From Candidatus Poseidoniaceae archaeon (GTDB lineage: Archaea; Thermoplasmatota; Poseidoniia; Poseidoniales; Poseidoniaceae), in NCBI GenBank assembly GCA_013330285.1, contig DUIP01000138.1, forward strand, positions 1-11,364: a stretch of 11,364 bases of DNA, in the 5' to 3' direction. A program made the translations under genes and the position numbers. The notes beneath the pieces are model-generated. The model saw only the letters and a program-made list of their open reading frames with translations, searched no databases and was not told where the DNA came from. Positions 1 to 6,318 of this stretch are shown here, in pieces; the stretch's first letter is position 1, and each line of letters starts with the position of its first letter.

Positions 1-1412
1 TTACTGACAGAGAGATTGTTGGTGAATTCAACTTCATCAAGCACAAACCACCACAGCGTATAGGCCGTGTTGATGGTTAGATTTGTCGCAGAATGGCTGC
101 CTGTTGTGGTTGATAGAACGCTTGACTCGAGCATTTCGATGTAGGTGCAATCAGAATCAAAGGACAGCGAACCACTGGCGTCAAACAACTCCACAGTGAC
201 GCAGTAGTCTGATTCAACCATGGTTGGTGAAGGAACTGTTGCTGTCATGTTGTAGGTTGTTCCATTCGCAGTAAAGTTGGTGGCTGTTGCAGCCCCTGCA
301 AGGGAGCTGCCGTTCAAGAAGAATTGAGTTGTTGTTGTTCGAATGGTGTAATTGGTTCCCGAGGTGATGCCATCAACTTCAACCATGGAGGTTGTCAAAT
401 TGCTTGCCTCCACAGAGATTGTCTCAAATGACTGGCCACCGCCAGGTAAATCTGTTGAAATCTCAATGTCGTAGACATTGGTTGCGCTTGACCATCCATA
501 CACATCAACGTAAGTTGTTTGATTGCTCGAGGAGAAATAGGTCATTGACTCAAGACTGCCAGTACCAGTTGAACTGTCAATGAAGTTGCCAGTTGCTGAA
601 TCCCAGCCAACATCAATATCTCCATTGCCAGAGTTGAAGGAGACGTTGACGTAGTAGGTGACGCCAGTGAGAAGAACCAATTCAAAGTAATCGACATCGG
701 TTGTGGAATCGATGGATAGACCTGTGCATGACAGTGGAAGGGCGGATGCCATGGTTGCTGTAGCAGTGGAATCGTTCGGTTCGAGGATGTCTGGATTGAG
801 GGTGCCGTTTCCAGCGCAGTTGCTTGGAGGCGAGGTCCCATTGCCTCCACCAGTTCCATTACCACTCGTCGATCCGGTTGTGAACAACCAAAAGTCAAGG
901 GTGTAACTTCCGTATCCTGAATAGCGGACAATTTGGAAGTAGACCGTGCCACCATGCGGGCCTGTTGAGGCGTTTGTGGAAACAACTTCGGGGTTGTTGT
1001 TGATGGAATATTCGATCATATTCATTGAGGAATCATAGATCCACAATTCGAAATCGTTGATGTACGATGAACCATTAGGTGAAGTGTAGGTGGTGTTGTA
1101 TGCGATTTGAAGCGTCACACCTTCATTGGCGTTGAGTGTCATTGAGAACCAATCCTCATCATCACCGACATCCAATTCACCGTAAAGCGCCCCTGAAGCC
1201 ATTGGCGCATATCCATTCATATTCATCACAGCTTGACTGCTGTTGATCGATGTCGAATTGTCTGGCAAGTCCATGTTCGAACCCAAGTCGTTCTGATTGG
1301 CCCCAACCGCAGAGACTGTAGGTGCTACAAGAGTCACTGATACTAAAGCCAAAAGAAGCGCTAAAAATCCAGCCGAAAACTTTCGATTGAATGGTTCCTT
1401 TGTGTTGTTCAT
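1..1412 (-). CDS. Secreted, N-glycosylatable PPC-domain surface protein (partial, C-terminus off the window)
   Basis: The frame stays open from 1412 to the left edge (470 residues seen, no stop). It starts with a signal peptide: basic residues in positions 5-11, a hydrophobic stretch at about 14-31 and a likely cleavage after an A-x-A-like site near residue 35. The mature part is rich in Ser, Thr, Asn and Asp and carries about nineteen N-x-S/T sequons. Residues about 66-176 and 206-318 look like two PPC (bacterial pre-peptidase C-terminal) beta-sandwich domains; the second opens with the typical LEPNDSTATAT and has DVDYFEL. A Gly/Thr/Asn linker (about 179-197) separates them, and a further beta-rich region with a Cys404/Cys422 pair follows. 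PPC domains usually flank catalytic or adhesive modules of exported proteins; no catalytic domain is seen here. An in-frame upstream ATG at 1499 would add 29 charged residues before the signal peptide and overlap the upstream gene, so 1412 is preferred. Function unknown. Confidence 0.85.
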   Translation of the reverse strand, partial: MNNTKEPFNRKFSAGFLALLLALVSVTLVAPTVSAVGANQNDLGSNMDLPDNSTSINSSQAVMNMNGYAPMASGALYGELDVGDDEDWFSMTLNANEGVTLQIAYNTTYTSPNGSSYINDFELWIYDSSMNMIEYSINNNPEVVSTNASTGPHGGTVYFQIVRYSGYGSYTLDFWLFTTGSTSGNGTGGGNGTSPPSNCAGNGTLNPDILEPNDSTATATMASALPLSCTGLSIDSTTDVDYFELVLLTGVTYYVNVSFNSGNGDIDVGWDSATGNFIDSSTGTGSLESMTYFSSSNQTTYVDVYGWSSATNVYDIEISTDLPGGGQSFETISVEASNLTTSMVEVDGITSGTNYTIRTTTTQFFLNGSSLAGAATATNFTANGTTYNMTATVPSPTMVESDYCVTVELFDASGSLSFDSDCTYIEMLESSVLSTTTGSHSATNLTINTAYTLWWFVLDEVEFTNNLSVS

Positions 1413-1458
1413 ATTGAACCGAGTGCGTGACCGCTTATCAGCCTCTCGCTCAAGAGAA

Positions 1459-1710
1459 TTAAATGGCCGTTGGCGCAACGTGGCCGTCTTGCTTGTCATC
1501 TGGCTTACGAACCCTCGACCAAACACCATTCATCAATTTGTCGTGGCAACTTGCACAGTAGTGAAAACGCCGGTAGGCTTCACGGAAAGAGTACGCTTTC
1601 TTGCCAGTAGCGACAAGGTATCCTTCTGGCGAAAGTCGAGATACGATGGTCCCTGCTTCTCCACAACCAAGAAAGTCACACACAGCCGTTCCGCCCATGG
1701 ATAATGACAA
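1459..1710 (-). CDS. Small putative zinc-binding protein (CxxxxC ... CxxC)
   Basis: An 83-residue protein with four cysteines arranged as two pairs, C11-x4-C16 and C52-x2-C55, the second followed by His56. The spacing suggests one zinc site closed over a roughly 35-residue loop, as in zinc-ribbon-like proteins. No enzyme motif, signal peptide or membrane segment is seen, and I do not recognise the family. The start at 1710 is a TTG, chosen because an AGAGGTG Shine-Dalgarno sequence lies seven bases upstream; an in-frame ATG at 1698 is the alternative but lies 19 bases from that site. It lies between the carboxylase genes and the surface-protein gene, all on the minus strand, and its stop lies 46 bases before the surface-protein start. 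It could be a small regulator or a stand-alone zinc protein. The ORF on the opposite strand here has no recognisable features. Confidence 0.6.
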   Translation of the reverse strand: MSLSMGGTAVCDFLGCGEAGTIVSRLSPEGYLVATGKKAYSFREAYRRFHYCASCHDKLMNGVWSRVRKPDDKQDGHVAPTAI

Positions 1711-1759
1711 ACACTGACACCTCTTTAATGGTCGTACAGAATCAGGGGTGAATTGAGGA

Positions 1760-1776
1760 TGTTGAACCCTTCAACA
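1760..1776. repeat. Perfect 7-bp inverted repeat just after the BCCP gene
   Basis: TGTTGAA (1760-1766) and TTCAACA (1770-1776) form a perfect 7-bp stem around a 3-base loop, one base downstream of the stop codon of the biotin carrier gene on the minus strand. No T-tract follows in the direction of transcription, so it is not a classical intrinsic terminator. It could be an mRNA 3' end hairpin, an operator for the zinc-protein gene, or chance. Confidence 0.3.
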
Positions 1777-1777
1777 G

Positions 1778-2185
1778 TCATTCTTCAGCAGGTTCTGCCA
1801 CAGGCTCAATCACGACAAGGGGGATGTTGGCTTCGATGGCTTGCCCCTCTTCGCACTGCACTGAGACCACTGTACCAGAGACCGGTGCTTGAATTTCGTT
1901 CTGCATCTTCATGGCTTCAAGAATCAAGATCACTTGACCCTCAACAACCTCATCGCCTTCATTCACTTCAACGGTGACGACTTTTCCAGGAATATTGGCA
2001 GAGACTGTTCCTGATTTTTTCTTTTTACCGCCACCTGAGCGTTTCTTCTTCGACACTGGTGCTGCATCTGGAATTTCGATGTTGAAGGTCGTCCCTTCAA
2101 CGGTAGCAGACCATGAGGTCCCTTCGCCTTCGAGTTCAACTTCGAATTCAACGCCGTCGACAACAACTTTTCTCGTTTCAGACAT
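1778..2185 (-). CDS. Biotin carboxyl carrier protein of an acyl-CoA (propionyl-CoA) carboxylase
   Basis: This 135-residue protein carries the biotin that shuttles carboxyl groups from a biotin carboxylase to the carboxyltransferase encoded just upstream. The C-terminal half (about 60-128) is a biotinyl/lipoyl domain with the EAMKM site, placing the biotinylated lysine at position 93, and the family's usual PVSGTV segment follows. The N-terminal 40 residues form a short beta-rich segment (VVVDGVEFEVELEG) as in stand-alone carriers from archaeal and decarboxylase systems. The linker (about 45-58) is an unusual Lys/Gly run instead of the common Ala/Pro linker. The start is supported by a GGAAGTG Shine-Dalgarno sequence about seven bases upstream; the preceding gene stops four bases before it. 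No biotin carboxylase is present in this window, so that subunit must be encoded elsewhere. A decarboxylase carrier role is less likely because no membrane beta subunit is nearby. Confidence 0.92.
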   Translation of the reverse strand: MSETRKVVVDGVEFEVELEGEGTSWSATVEGTTFNIEIPDAAPVSKKKRSGGGKKKKSGTVSANIPGKVVTVEVNEGDEVVEGQVILILEAMKMQNEIQAPVSGTVVSVQCEEGQAIEANIPLVVIEPVAEPAEE

Positions 2186-2189
2186 ACAA

Positions 2190-2384
2190 TCACTTCCATG
2201 GTGAGCGGCTCGCTCGTTGGTGCATGAGGCCCGATTGGCCTGTGTTCATTCTACGATGGTCTTGTGACCATGCAAGTCCTGGTTGGCGCGCCACAAGTGA
2301 CACATCTTCACCTTGTTGTGCCAGTTCAGCAATCACTGCAGCAATCGCTGCCATTCGCAGAATTGTTCGATCTGTACCCGCCAT
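2190..2384 (-). CDS. Small (64-aa) carboxylase-associated subunit, MmdE/OadG-tail or PccX-like
   Basis: A 64-residue soluble protein encoded exactly between the carboxyltransferase and the biotin carrier. Residues 7-22 form a short Ala/Ile-rich amphipathic stretch (ILRMAAIAAVIAEL), then a beta-like segment (about 28-33) and a Trp/basic tail with AWS at 38-40, RRM at 44-46 and a C-terminal SPWK. This layout resembles the C-terminal tail of OadG/MmdD subunits and the free-standing MmdE epsilon subunit of methylmalonyl-CoA decarboxylase. In carboxylases, similarly tiny subunits are known (haloarchaeal PccX, actinobacterial AccE/PccE). I infer a structural or assembly role in the same complex. 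Translation starts ten bases after the carboxyltransferase stop, and a GAGGT Shine-Dalgarno overlaps that stop; its own stop lies just before the carrier start. Tight spacing supports one operon. Homology is inferred from pattern and context, not from an alignment. Confidence 0.72.
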   Translation of the reverse strand: MAGTDRTILRMAAIAAVIAELAQQGEDVSLVARQPGLAWSQDHRRMNTGQSGLMHQRASRSPWK

Positions 2385-2393
2385 AATGAAACC

Positions 2394-3947
2394 TCACAGA
2401 GGGATGTTGCCGTGCTTTCGAGCAGGTCGAAGTTCTTCCTTGTCCAATAGCATTTCAAGGGCCCGTGCGAGGCGTCGTCGAGTCTCATTCGGCTCGATGA
2501 CATCGTCAAGGTAGCCAAGAGCAGCAGCTTTGTACGGGTTAGCGAATTTTTCATTGAAATCTTCGGTCAGTCGAGCACGTTCCTGCTCAGCGTTTCGTGC
2601 ATGAGCTATGCGTCTCTTGTGGATAATTTCGACAGCACCATCTGCACCCATGACTGCCAATTCACCTGTAGGCCAAGCAACGTTGTAATCACCACGGATG
2701 TGCTTTGAAGACATCACGTCGTAAGCACCGCCGTAAGCCTTGCGAAGAATGACCGTCAACTTAGGGACGGTTGCTTCGGCAAAGGCGTAGAGCAACTTTG
2801 CACCGTGGCGGATAATACCACCCCACTCTTGGTTCGTGCCGGGTAAGAATCCAGGAACGTCTTCAAGGGTAATGATGGGGATGTTAAACGCATCACAGAA
2901 GCGAACAAAACGAGCGGCTTTGTCACTGGCGTCAATATCAAGACAGCCTGCAAGCACCTTGGGTTGATTCGCCACAACACCCACGGTATGGGAGCCAAGG
3001 TGTCCAAATCCAATCACGATATTTTGTGCCCAATCGGCTTGAACTTCCAAGAAAGCCCCATCGTCAAGGATCTCGCTGATCACATCGAGGACATCGTAAG
3101 GCTTGGTTGCAACGTCCGGTATGATGCTATCAAGTGCATCACACGAACGATCGATTGGATCGGAAGTTTTCTTGTCGGGCGGTCGTTCAAGGTTGTTCTG
3201 AGGTAACAAGTCCGTGAGTTCACGAGCCAGTAAGATGGCCCCTTCATCATCATTTGCGGTAAAATGGGACACTCCCGATTTGCTTCCGTGGGTCATGGCC
3301 CCTCCAAGATCTTCGAAGGTCACCACTTCATTGGTGACCGTTTTGATCACCTCAGGACCAGTAATGAACATGTGAGCGGTTTGGTCGACCATGATGACAA
3401 AGTCTGTGATGGCAGGTGAATACACTGCACCACCAGCACATGGTCCCATGATGACGGAAATTTGTGGAACAACGCCTGATGCTCTGACGTTTCTAAAGAA
3501 AATCTCAGCATAACTGCCAAGCGATGCAACGCCTTCTTGGATTCGCGCACCCCCAGAATCGTTCATGCCGATGACGGGGCGACCTGTCTTGAGTGCCATG
3601 TCGAGCACTTTGCAAATTTTCAAGCCGTGCATTTCCCCAAGTGAGCCACCATAAACGGTGAAGTCCTGAGCAAAAGCAAACACTTCACGACCGTTGATTG
3701 TACCGTGGCCTGTGACGACGCCATCACCTGGAATGATGTTGGCATCCATGTTGAAGTCGCGGCATCGGTGTTCAACCAACGCATCAATCTCTTGGAAGGA
3801 ACCATCATCAAGCAACATTTCCATGCGTTCCCTGGCGGTCATTTTCCCACGATTATGCTGTGCATCAACCCTTGCTTGTCCACCGCCAGCCTCGCTGCGC
3901 GCCTTTCGATTTCGCAAATCTTGGAGTCGTTGCTCTGTCGATGACAT
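2394..3947 (-). CDS. pccB: Propionyl-CoA (acyl-CoA) carboxylase, carboxyltransferase subunit
   Basis: This 517-residue protein transfers the carboxyl group from carboxybiotin to an acyl-CoA, most likely propionyl-CoA to give methylmalonyl-CoA. It has the two crotonase-like carboxyltransferase halves. The N-terminal half shows [10 protein letters not shown] (99-108), [11 protein letters not shown] (129-139) and [13 protein letters not shown] (167-179); the C-terminal half shows EDVPGFLPG (362-370), [14 protein letters not shown] (403-416) and [11 protein letters not shown] (424-434). Glycine pairs 172-173 and 406-407 lie where the oxyanion holes form. Asp410, in the AYDVM motif, appears to match the residue (Asp422 in Streptomyces PccB, Ile in AccB) that favours propionyl-CoA. 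Length equals the usual 510-540. The ATG at 3947 fits the typical family N-terminus; the longer in-frame start at 3995 adds 16 residues unlike the family. It is first in the operon with the small subunit and the biotin carrier. A methylmalonyl-CoA decarboxylase alpha subunit is the close alternative. Confidence 0.93.
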   Translation of the reverse strand: MSSTEQRLQDLRNRKARSEAGGGQARVDAQHNRGKMTARERMEMLLDDGSFQEIDALVEHRCRDFNMDANIIPGDGVVTGHGTINGREVFAFAQDFTVYGGSLGEMHGLKICKVLDMALKTGRPVIGMNDSGGARIQEGVASLGSYAEIFFRNVRASGVVPQISVIMGPCAGGAVYSPAITDFVIMVDQTAHMFITGPEVIKTVTNEVVTFEDLGGAMTHGSKSGVSHFTANDDEGAILLARELTDLLPQNNLERPPDKKTSDPIDRSCDALDSIIPDVATKPYDVLDVISEILDDGAFLEVQADWAQNIVIGFGHLGSHTVGVVANQPKVLAGCLDIDASDKAARFVRFCDAFNIPIITLEDVPGFLPGTNQEWGGIIRHGAKLLYAFAEATVPKLTVILRKAYGGAYDVMSSKHIRGDYNVAWPTGELAVMGADGAVEIIHKRRIAHARNAEQERARLTEDFNEKFANPYKAAALGYLDDVIEPNETRRRLARALEMLLDKEELRPARKHGNIPL

Positions 3948-4112
3948 GGGCTTCCCTAACCATCGGACAGAAAACCCGCCCTTATGCGTTGCCACTCAAA
4001 GACTGCCCTGAATGCCGACTCTTTACCCTCTATTGAACACGTCAAATCGAACCATGTATCGATGCCTTTGAGGAAGGGGTGTGTTGATAGGTAAGCGTTC
4101 CGTCCTCCGTTC
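3948..4112. promoter_or_regulatory. Divergent intergenic region between carboxylase and mutase operons
   Basis: This 165-bp spacer separates two divergently oriented gene sets of the same pathway, so both promoters should lie here and could be co-regulated. I see no convincing archaeal TATA box/BRE on either strand. Upstream of the carboxyltransferase a weak AGGGA Shine-Dalgarno-like element is present, whereas the mutase-subunit ATG at 4113 has no Shine-Dalgarno sequence and may be read from a leaderless or short-leader transcript. The assignment as a promoter region rests on gene arrangement alone. Confidence 0.4.
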
Positions 4113-4559
4113 ATGGGCGAACCGTTGCGTATTGTCGTGGCAAAACCCGGACTCGATGGCCACGATCGTGGTGCTAAAGTTGTAGCCCGGGCGTTGAGGG
4201 ATGCAGGTCACGAAGTGATTTACACAGGCCTTCGACGAAGCGCTCAACAAATCGTCGACACTGTACGGGATGAAGATGCGAGGTTCCTTGGCCTTTCCTC
4301 ACTCTCCGGTGCGCACGGCCATTTATTCCCGAAGGTATGTGAATTGTTACGCACTGAGGGCTTGAACGATGTCATCGTATTTGGAGGAGGTATCATCCCC
4401 GAAGATGATCGAAACGCCCTCTTTGAGTGTAAGATTCGTGCGATTTTTGGACCGGGAACACCAACGTCCGAAATTCTAGAATTTATTCAGGCATCCAACG
4501 CTATGGACGATGCTGGCGTTGGCCAACCCAGCACCTGGCATTGGTCCTCTGAAGCTTGA
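4113..4559 (+). CDS. mcmA2: Methylmalonyl-CoA mutase, cobalamin-binding (C-terminal) subunit
   Basis: This 148-residue protein is a stand-alone B12-binding domain that pairs with a separate catalytic subunit to convert (R)-methylmalonyl-CoA to succinyl-CoA. The base-off cobalamin signature D-x-H-x2-G is present as Asp15, His17 and Gly20 within KPGLDGHDRGAK, with His17 as the expected lower axial ligand. The Rossmann-like fold continues with S62-x-L64 (LSSLSGAH) and the GGG motif at 91-93, then FGPGT at 112-116. Archaea typically encode this domain apart from the catalytic subunit, as here. The catalytic subunit and the epimerase are not in the window. The last 18 residues or so are a family-atypical tail that reaches the MeaB gene. 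The next gene follows closely, its Shine-Dalgarno site overlapping this stop codon. The gene is divergent from the carboxylase that makes the substrate. Confidence 0.94.
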   Translation: MGEPLRIVVAKPGLDGHDRGAKVVARALRDAGHEVIYTGLRRSAQQIVDTVRDEDARFLGLSSLSGAHGHLFPKVCELLRTEGLNDVIVFGGGIIPEDDRNALFECKIRAIFGPGTPTSEILEFIQASNAMDDAGVGQPSTWHWSSEA

Positions 4560-4564
4560 GGTGA
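4558..4564 (+). promoter_or_regulatory. Shine-Dalgarno site that decides the MeaB start
   Basis: GAGGTGA overlaps the mutase-subunit stop codon. It lies 5 bases before a GTG at 4570 and 14 before an ATG at 4579. The 5-base spacing favours the GTG and suggests translational coupling between the two genes; the in-frame ATG at 4510 has no such site. Confidence 0.45.
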
Positions 4565-4569
4565 GAGCA

Positions 4570-5475
4570 GTGCAAGCAATGATTGAGGCGGCGATGCAAG
4601 GCGACCGACGGTCGTTAGCAAGGACGCTGACTGCACTCGAGAACAGAAGCATCACTCTTGCAGAAATCAATGCCATCATCGGTGAAGAAAAATCTGAATC
4701 CGAACATTGGCAATCCCTAGCGATCACAGGCGCCCCTGGCGTTGGCAAGTCCTGCCTTTTGGATGGTCTCTTGAGGTCATGGTCCACGGCTGGCCTAAGG
4801 GTTGCGTTGCTCGCTGTGGACCCATCATCACCCCGTTCGGGGGGTGCGTTACTTGGCGACAGAGTTCGAATGACAGTTGTTGATGATCCGGCATTAAAGA
4901 ACAATATTTACCTCCGCTCAATCGCCACCCGTAAAGCATCTGGAAGCGTGCCACTGATCGTCGCTGATATGACACAATTTTTGCTTTCCTTAGGGTGGGA
5001 CCGGGTGTTGATTGAAACTGTAGGAGCCGGGCAGGCAGAAGTTCGATGTGCCGCCATTGCTGATCGTATTTTGGTCGTTGAAGGCCCTGCACGAGGCGAC
5101 GGAGTACAAGCAGAAAAGGCCGGATTGCTCGAATTAGCAGACGCCGTCATCGTCAACAAATGCGATTTGCCAGGTGCCAATCGTCATGCTGATGAATTGA
5201 GGGAGTCCTATGAACTTGGGACGGGAACTTCACCTCCCGTTATGTTGACCTCTGCCCTCCATGGTACGGGGATTGAAGAGGCATCGAACGTCCTCTTGAC
5301 GCTCCCCTCTTCTGGGCGTTCCCAACGAGCGCGCTGGCGAGAACGCCTGCTCGCCCACCATGAACGGAAAATCCTCGAAGCCCCAGAACTTGATGATTTA
5401 CTCGAAAAATTAGCGTCAGGTTATATGTCCCTTGACGATGTGATTCGTTTCATTGGAGACAATAAGAATGAGTGA
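4570..5475 (+). CDS. meaB: MeaB/ArgK-type G3E GTPase, methylmalonyl-CoA mutase chaperone
   Basis: This P-loop GTPase (about 302 residues) gates cofactor delivery to methylmalonyl-CoA mutase and protects or reactivates it. Visible elements, numbered from the GTG at 4570: Walker A GAPGVGKS (54-61), the family signature DPSSPRSGGALLGDR (84-98), ETVGAGQAEV (149-158) in the switch II/metal-binding region, the guanine-specificity motif NKCD (196-199) and TSAL (227-230). The start is ambiguous. An ATG at 4510 gives 322 codons but overlaps the preceding gene by 50 bases and adds residues unlike the family. GTG 4570 sits behind a GAGGTGA site, and ATG 4579 begins the conserved segment leading into GDRRSLAR. 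It directly follows the mutase cobalamin subunit, the classical MeaB context, and overlaps the next gene by 8 bases. Its substrate-class assignment is firm; only the exact N-terminus is uncertain. Confidence 0.93.
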   Translation: MQAMIEAAMQGDRRSLARTLTALENRSITLAEINAIIGEEKSESEHWQSLAITGAPGVGKSCLLDGLLRSWSTAGLRVALLAVDPSSPRSGGALLGDRVRMTVVDDPALKNNIYLRSIATRKASGSVPLIVADMTQFLLSLGWDRVLIETVGAGQAEVRCAAIADRILVVEGPARGDGVQAEKAGLLELADAVIVNKCDLPGANRHADELRESYELGTGTSPPVMLTSALHGTGIEEASNVLLTLPSSGRSQRARWRERLLAHHERKILEAPELDDLLEKLASGYMSLDDVIRFIGDNKNE

Positions 5476-6094
5476 ACACGTCGAGTTAACCAATCCAGTG
5501 GACCTATCAGTTGGCGGAATGAGCGGGCATATTTTTCGTCGCGGCATCCATGTTGGCATGGCAGTTATTCCATTCGTGTTCTTTGAATGGGGCCAAACAA
5601 TTGCGGACACAATTGGTGTCGAAGTCCCACAAGTGGTCTCCATCATCATCTTAGCAATCCTTGCTGCGGAAGGAATTCGACTCAAATTAGGAATTACCAT
5701 CTTTGGGCAAAGGGAATACGAAGCAAAGCAAGTCTCTGCCCTCGCATGGGGAGCATTCGGCGTCGGTGTCGTGTTTCTTCTCGCTCCAACCGAAGCATAT
5801 GCGTGGCCACTCATCTTGTCCCTTGCCTTTGGCGATCCTTTCATGGGTGAATTGCGTAGAAGAGGAACGGAAACACGAAGCGTTGTGATCTACTCATGCC
5901 TCTTCATCAGTGCGATTTGGATTGCATGTTGGCACTTTTTTGCAACGCCACTCTGGCTTGCGGTGATCTTTGGGCCGCTTTGTGTTGCATCTGAATGGCC
6001 GAGGTTGCGCTATATCGACGACAATGCAACAATGACCTTGGTCCCACTTGGGCTTATTCTCGTGCTTGAACCGTTCTTGCTCATTATGAGTTGA
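5468..6094 (+). CDS. Dolichol/phytol kinase-like (CTP-dependent polyprenol kinase family) membrane protein
   Basis: This 208-residue protein has about six or seven membrane segments (roughly 27-46, 53-73, 90-106, 112-128, 137-158, 161-177 and 189-206). Family marks are the basic N-terminal RRGIHVG (24-30), a Glu69-Gly-x-Arg at the end of the second segment, FGDPFMGELRR (121-131) matching the GDxxxxxxG(R) loop, and DDNATMTLVPLG (184-195) matching the conserved D-N-x-T-x-P-like motif of dolichol, phytol and diacylglycerol kinases of this superfamily. The likely reaction is CTP-dependent phosphorylation of an isoprenoid alcohol, giving a lipid carrier for glycosylation or a precursor for archaeal lipid recycling; the exact substrate is not readable. 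The ATG at 5468 is preferred to 5453 because GGAGA lies eight bases upstream. It overlaps meaB by eight bases, so it is likely co-translated, though no functional link is obvious. Confidence 0.78.
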   Translation: MSEHVELTNPVDLSVGGMSGHIFRRGIHVGMAVIPFVFFEWGQTIADTIGVEVPQVVSIIILAILAAEGIRLKLGITIFGQREYEAKQVSALAWGAFGVGVVFLLAPTEAYAWPLILSLAFGDPFMGELRRRGTETRSVVIYSCLFISAIWIACWHFFATPLWLAVIFGPLCVASEWPRLRYIDDNATMTLVPLGLILVLEPFLLIMS

Positions 6095-6119
6095 AACGAG
6101 CCACAGCCCTCAATATGTT

Positions 6120-6138
6120 CAAATGATGGCGTCATTTG
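6120..6138. repeat. Perfect 7-bp inverted repeat upstream of small membrane protein
   Basis: CAAATGA (6120-6126) and TCATTTG (6132-6138) flank a five-base centre in the 63-bp gap after the kinase-like gene. A second palindrome, TGACGTCA (6150-6157), touches the next start codon and shares the core GCGTCA/ACGTCA with the centre of the first. This could be an operator or a processing hairpin. No T-tract follows, so a terminator is unlikely. Confidence 0.25.
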
Positions 6139-6157
6139 GGAAGGATTGGTGACGTCA

Positions 6158-6268
6158 ATGAGCGACGAAACGAACTCTTCAGATCCCCCACAAATCACCT
6201 ACTTCGTTGGCTTTTCGCTGGCGATGATCCTCATGGCTGTTGTCATGGTTCAATACCCCGTTTGGTGA
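6158..6268 (+). CDS. 36-aa single-span small membrane protein
   Basis: A short open frame encodes 36 residues: an acidic, polar N-terminus (SDETNSSDPPQ) followed by one hydrophobic helix from about residue 13 to 32 and a final YPVW. A GGTGA Shine-Dalgarno sequence lies five bases before the ATG. The charge pattern and single helix suggest a tail-anchored-like or small accessory membrane subunit. It lies between the kinase-like gene and the asparagine synthetase, on the same strand, in a gap that would otherwise be over 200 bases. I do not recognise a family. The Shine-Dalgarno spacing and the clean membrane-protein profile are the reasons to call it a gene. Confidence 0.55.
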   Translation: MSDETNSSDPPQITYFVGFSLAMILMAVVMVQYPVW

Positions 6269-6318
6269 AAGCACTCCCCAGCATGGGTTGAAGAAGGGCG
6301 AACCTTCCATGTTCCACT

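Noticed and set aside
542..985. 147-aa open frame on the minus strand
   Set aside because: It lies in another frame of the signal-peptide protein, which reads cleanly with PPC features from 1412 to the edge; this frame has no motif or ribosome site.
1297..1704. 135-aa open frame on the plus strand
   Set aside because: Antisense to the surface-protein start and the small zinc protein; composition is basic and motif-free.
3948..3995. N-terminal extension of the carboxyltransferase from ATG 3995
   Set aside because: The extra 16 residues do not resemble the family N-terminus, while the ATG at 3947 starts directly at the expected helix.
4476..4904. 142-aa open frame on the minus strand
   Set aside because: Antisense shadow of meaB, which has complete GTPase motifs.
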